Positions 6,873-8,178 of a DNA stretch of 8,178 nucleotides are shown piece after piece. Position 1 is the stretch's first letter. Every line of letters begins with the position of its first letter. Source of the stretch: Duncaniella sp. (GTDB lineage: Bacteria; Bacteroidota; Bacteroidia; Bacteroidales; Muribaculaceae); NCBI RefSeq assembly GCF_029054785.1, contig NZ_JAIDEN010000106.1, positions 1 through 8,178 of the forward strand. The letters are read 5' to 3'. The notes beneath the pieces are model-generated. The model searched no databases and was not told the DNA's origin. It saw only the letters and a list, made by a program, of their open reading frames with translations. The position numbers and the translations under genes are program-made.

Positions 6873-8178
6873 TTATTTGCCTGCGAATTTCTGCTTGAGT
6901 TCAGCGAGAGCTTCGAGGTCACCGAGGGTGGTCTTTTCGAGAGGAGTGGTCAGTGCGGGAGCTGCTTCTTCACGACGGCCTGCGCCACGGCGTGCTGCTG
7001 CGGGCTTCTTGGGAGCTTCAGCGCGTTCGCCCTTCTGCTCATCTTCGAAGATGCGGCTGTGAGAAAGGATGATGCGCTTGCTGTCCTTGTTGAATTCGAT
7101 CACCTTGAAGTTGAGCTTTTCGTCAACCTGGGCCTTCGAACCGTCTTCCTTAACGAGGTGCTTGGGAGTAGCGAAGCCTTCAACGCCGTAGGGGAGGGCG
7201 ATGACAGCGCCTTTCTCAACCATTTCGATGATGGTTCCTTCGTGGATAGAACCAACGGTGAATACGGTTTCAAATACATCCCAGGGGTTTTCTTCGAGCT
7301 GCTTGTGGCCGAGAGAAAGACGACGGTTGTCCTTGTCGATTTCGAGAACCTGAACTTCGATGTCGGCACCGATCTGAGTGAATTCGCTGGGGTGTTTAAC
7401 CTTCTTGGTCCAAGAGAGGTCGCTGATGTGGATGAGACCGTCAACGCCTTCTTCGATTTCAACGAATACACCGAAGTTGGTGAAGTTGCGCACTTTTGCA
7501 GTGTGCTGGCTTCCGACGGGGTATTTGGTTTCGATGTTTTCCCAGGGATCGTTCTTGAGCTGCTTGAGGCCGAGTGACATCTTGCGGTCTTCGCGGTCGA
7601 GGGTAAGGATAACGGCTTCAACTTCGTCGCCGACTTTGAGGAAGTCCTGAGCTGAACGGAGGTGCTGGCTCCAAGACATTTCGCTGACGTGGATGAGACC
7701 TTCGACACCGGGGGCGATTTCAACGAATGCGCCGTAGTCAGCCATGACTACTACGCGGCCTTTGACTTTGTCGCCAACCTTGAGGTTTGCGTCGAGGGCA
7801 TCCCAAGGATGGGGCTGGAGCTGCTTGAGACCGAGGGCGATGCGCTTCTTCTCGTCGTCGAAGTCGAGGATAACGACATTGAGCTTCTGGTCGAGCTGAA
7901 CCACTTCTTCGGGGTGGCTTACGCGGCCCCAGGAGAGGTCAGTGATGTGGATGAGGCCGTCTACGCCGCCAAGGTCGATGAACACACCGTAGGTGGTGAT
8001 GTTCTTGACAGAACCTTCGAGAACCTGACCCTTTTCGAGCTTGGCGATGATTTCGCGCTTCTGCTGTTCGAGTTCGGCTTCGATGAGTGCCTTGTGGCTG
8101 ACAACCACGTTCTTGAATTCTTGGTTGATCTTCACGACCTTGAACTCCATGGTCTTGCCCACGAAGATGTCGTAGTCG
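6873..8178 (-). CDS. rpsA: 30S ribosomal protein S1, N-terminal part beyond window
   Basis: Ribosomal protein S1, the RNA-binding 30S protein that helps mRNA loading. The frame stays open to the right edge: before the GTG codon at 8162-8160, residues DYDIF are encoded, giving FVGKTMEFKVVKIN, a normal S1 interdomain sequence. The GTG is therefore an internal Val codon, not a start, and the N-terminus is missing. About 434 residues are visible. They comprise the end of one S1 domain (to about residue 27), three well-formed S1 domains (about 48-119, 133-206, 220-292) with DLGGVDGLIHITDLSW, GVEGLIHVSEMSW and GVDGLIHISDLSW, and a more degenerate last domain (about 308-378; GVEGFATPKHL). A basic Ala/Arg-rich tail ends in TTLGDLEALAELKQKFAGK, typical of Bacteroidetes S1. 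This fits a usual protein of about 600 residues. Its codon use includes more A/T-ending codons than the T9SS genes, as expected for a highly expressed gene. Confidence 0.97.
   Translation of the reverse strand, partial: DYDIFVGKTMEFKVVKINQEFKNVVVSHKALIEAELEQQKREIIAKLEKGQVLEGSVKNITTYGVFIDLGGVDGLIHITDLSWGRVSHPEEVVQLDQKLNVVILDFDDEKKRIALGLKQLQPHPWDALDANLKVGDKVKGRVVVMADYGAFVEIAPGVEGLIHVSEMSWSQHLRSAQDFLKVGDEVEAVILTLDREDRKMSLGLKQLKNDPWENIETKYPVGSQHTAKVRNFTNFGVFVEIEEGVDGLIHISDLSWTKKVKHPSEFTQIGADIEVQVLEIDKDNRRLSLGHKQLEENPWDVFETVFTVGSIHEGTIIEMVEKGAVIALPYGVEGFATPKHLVKEDGSKAQVDEKLNFKVIEFNKDSKRIILSHSRIFEDEQKGERAEAPKKPAAARRGAGRREEAAPALTTPLEKTTLGDLEALAELKQKFAGK

Noticed and set aside
7059..7577. 172-codon plus-strand open frame opposite rpsA
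   Set aside because: It is antisense to well-conserved S1 domains; Phe/Asp/Val/Glu-rich sequence is the mirror of the S1 codons.
6876..7900. Repeated GLIH..S.(M/L)SW and LGLKQL segments considered as DNA repeats
   Set aside because: They are the normal tandem S1 domains of ribosomal protein S1, similar at protein level and diverged at DNA level.
8160..8162. GTG as the start codon of S1
   Set aside because: The frame continues upstream to the window edge with residues typical of S1 (DYDIF before VGKTMEF), so the codon is an internal Val and the gene is cut by the window.

Overview
The window is a fragment of a Bacteroidetes chromosome, most likely from the order Bacteroidales (Porphyromonas-, Prevotella- or Muribaculaceae-like). 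The family can only be guessed. The evidence is a set of genes found only in this phylum: the core of the type IX secretion system (T9SS, also called the Por system). Starts generally lack Shine-Dalgarno sequences and the DNA is fairly GC-rich. All seven supported genes lie on the minus strand, so the biological reading order runs from right to left.

Layout in transcription order: (1) the 3' part of rpsA, ribosomal protein S1, enters from the right edge and ends at 6873; (2) an 81-bp gap carries a small hairpin and a striking 11-bp perfect inverted repeat that brackets the next start codon; (3) porT, a signal-peptide-bearing outer-membrane beta-barrel protein; (4) porP, overlapping porT by ATGA; (5) gldK/porK, a lipoprotein with a formylglycine-generating-enzyme-like fold, 3 nt after porP; (6) gldL/porL, an inner-membrane motor subunit with a GTG start, after a 59-nt gap; (7) gldM/porM, its motor partner spanning the periplasm, after a 90-nt gap; (8) gldN/porN, a periplasmic ring subunit, after a 21-nt gap, running off the left edge without a stop codon.

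From family knowledge, GldL and GldM form the proton-powered inner-membrane motor. GldM reaches through the periplasm to the ring made of GldK (lipid-anchored) and GldN. PorP-family and PorT barrels sit in the outer membrane. One transcript could therefore encode a continuous energy-transducing path from inner to outer membrane. No secreted cargo with a T9SS C-terminal signal, no translocon (SprA), no two-component regulator and no mobile element is visible.

No stretch longer than about 90 bp lacks a gene, so there is no unexplained large intergenic region. The window is well explained by a known system. The points most worth a second look are the inverted repeat over the porT start, the placement of porT at the head of the cluster behind rpsA, and the uneven gene spacing around gldL.
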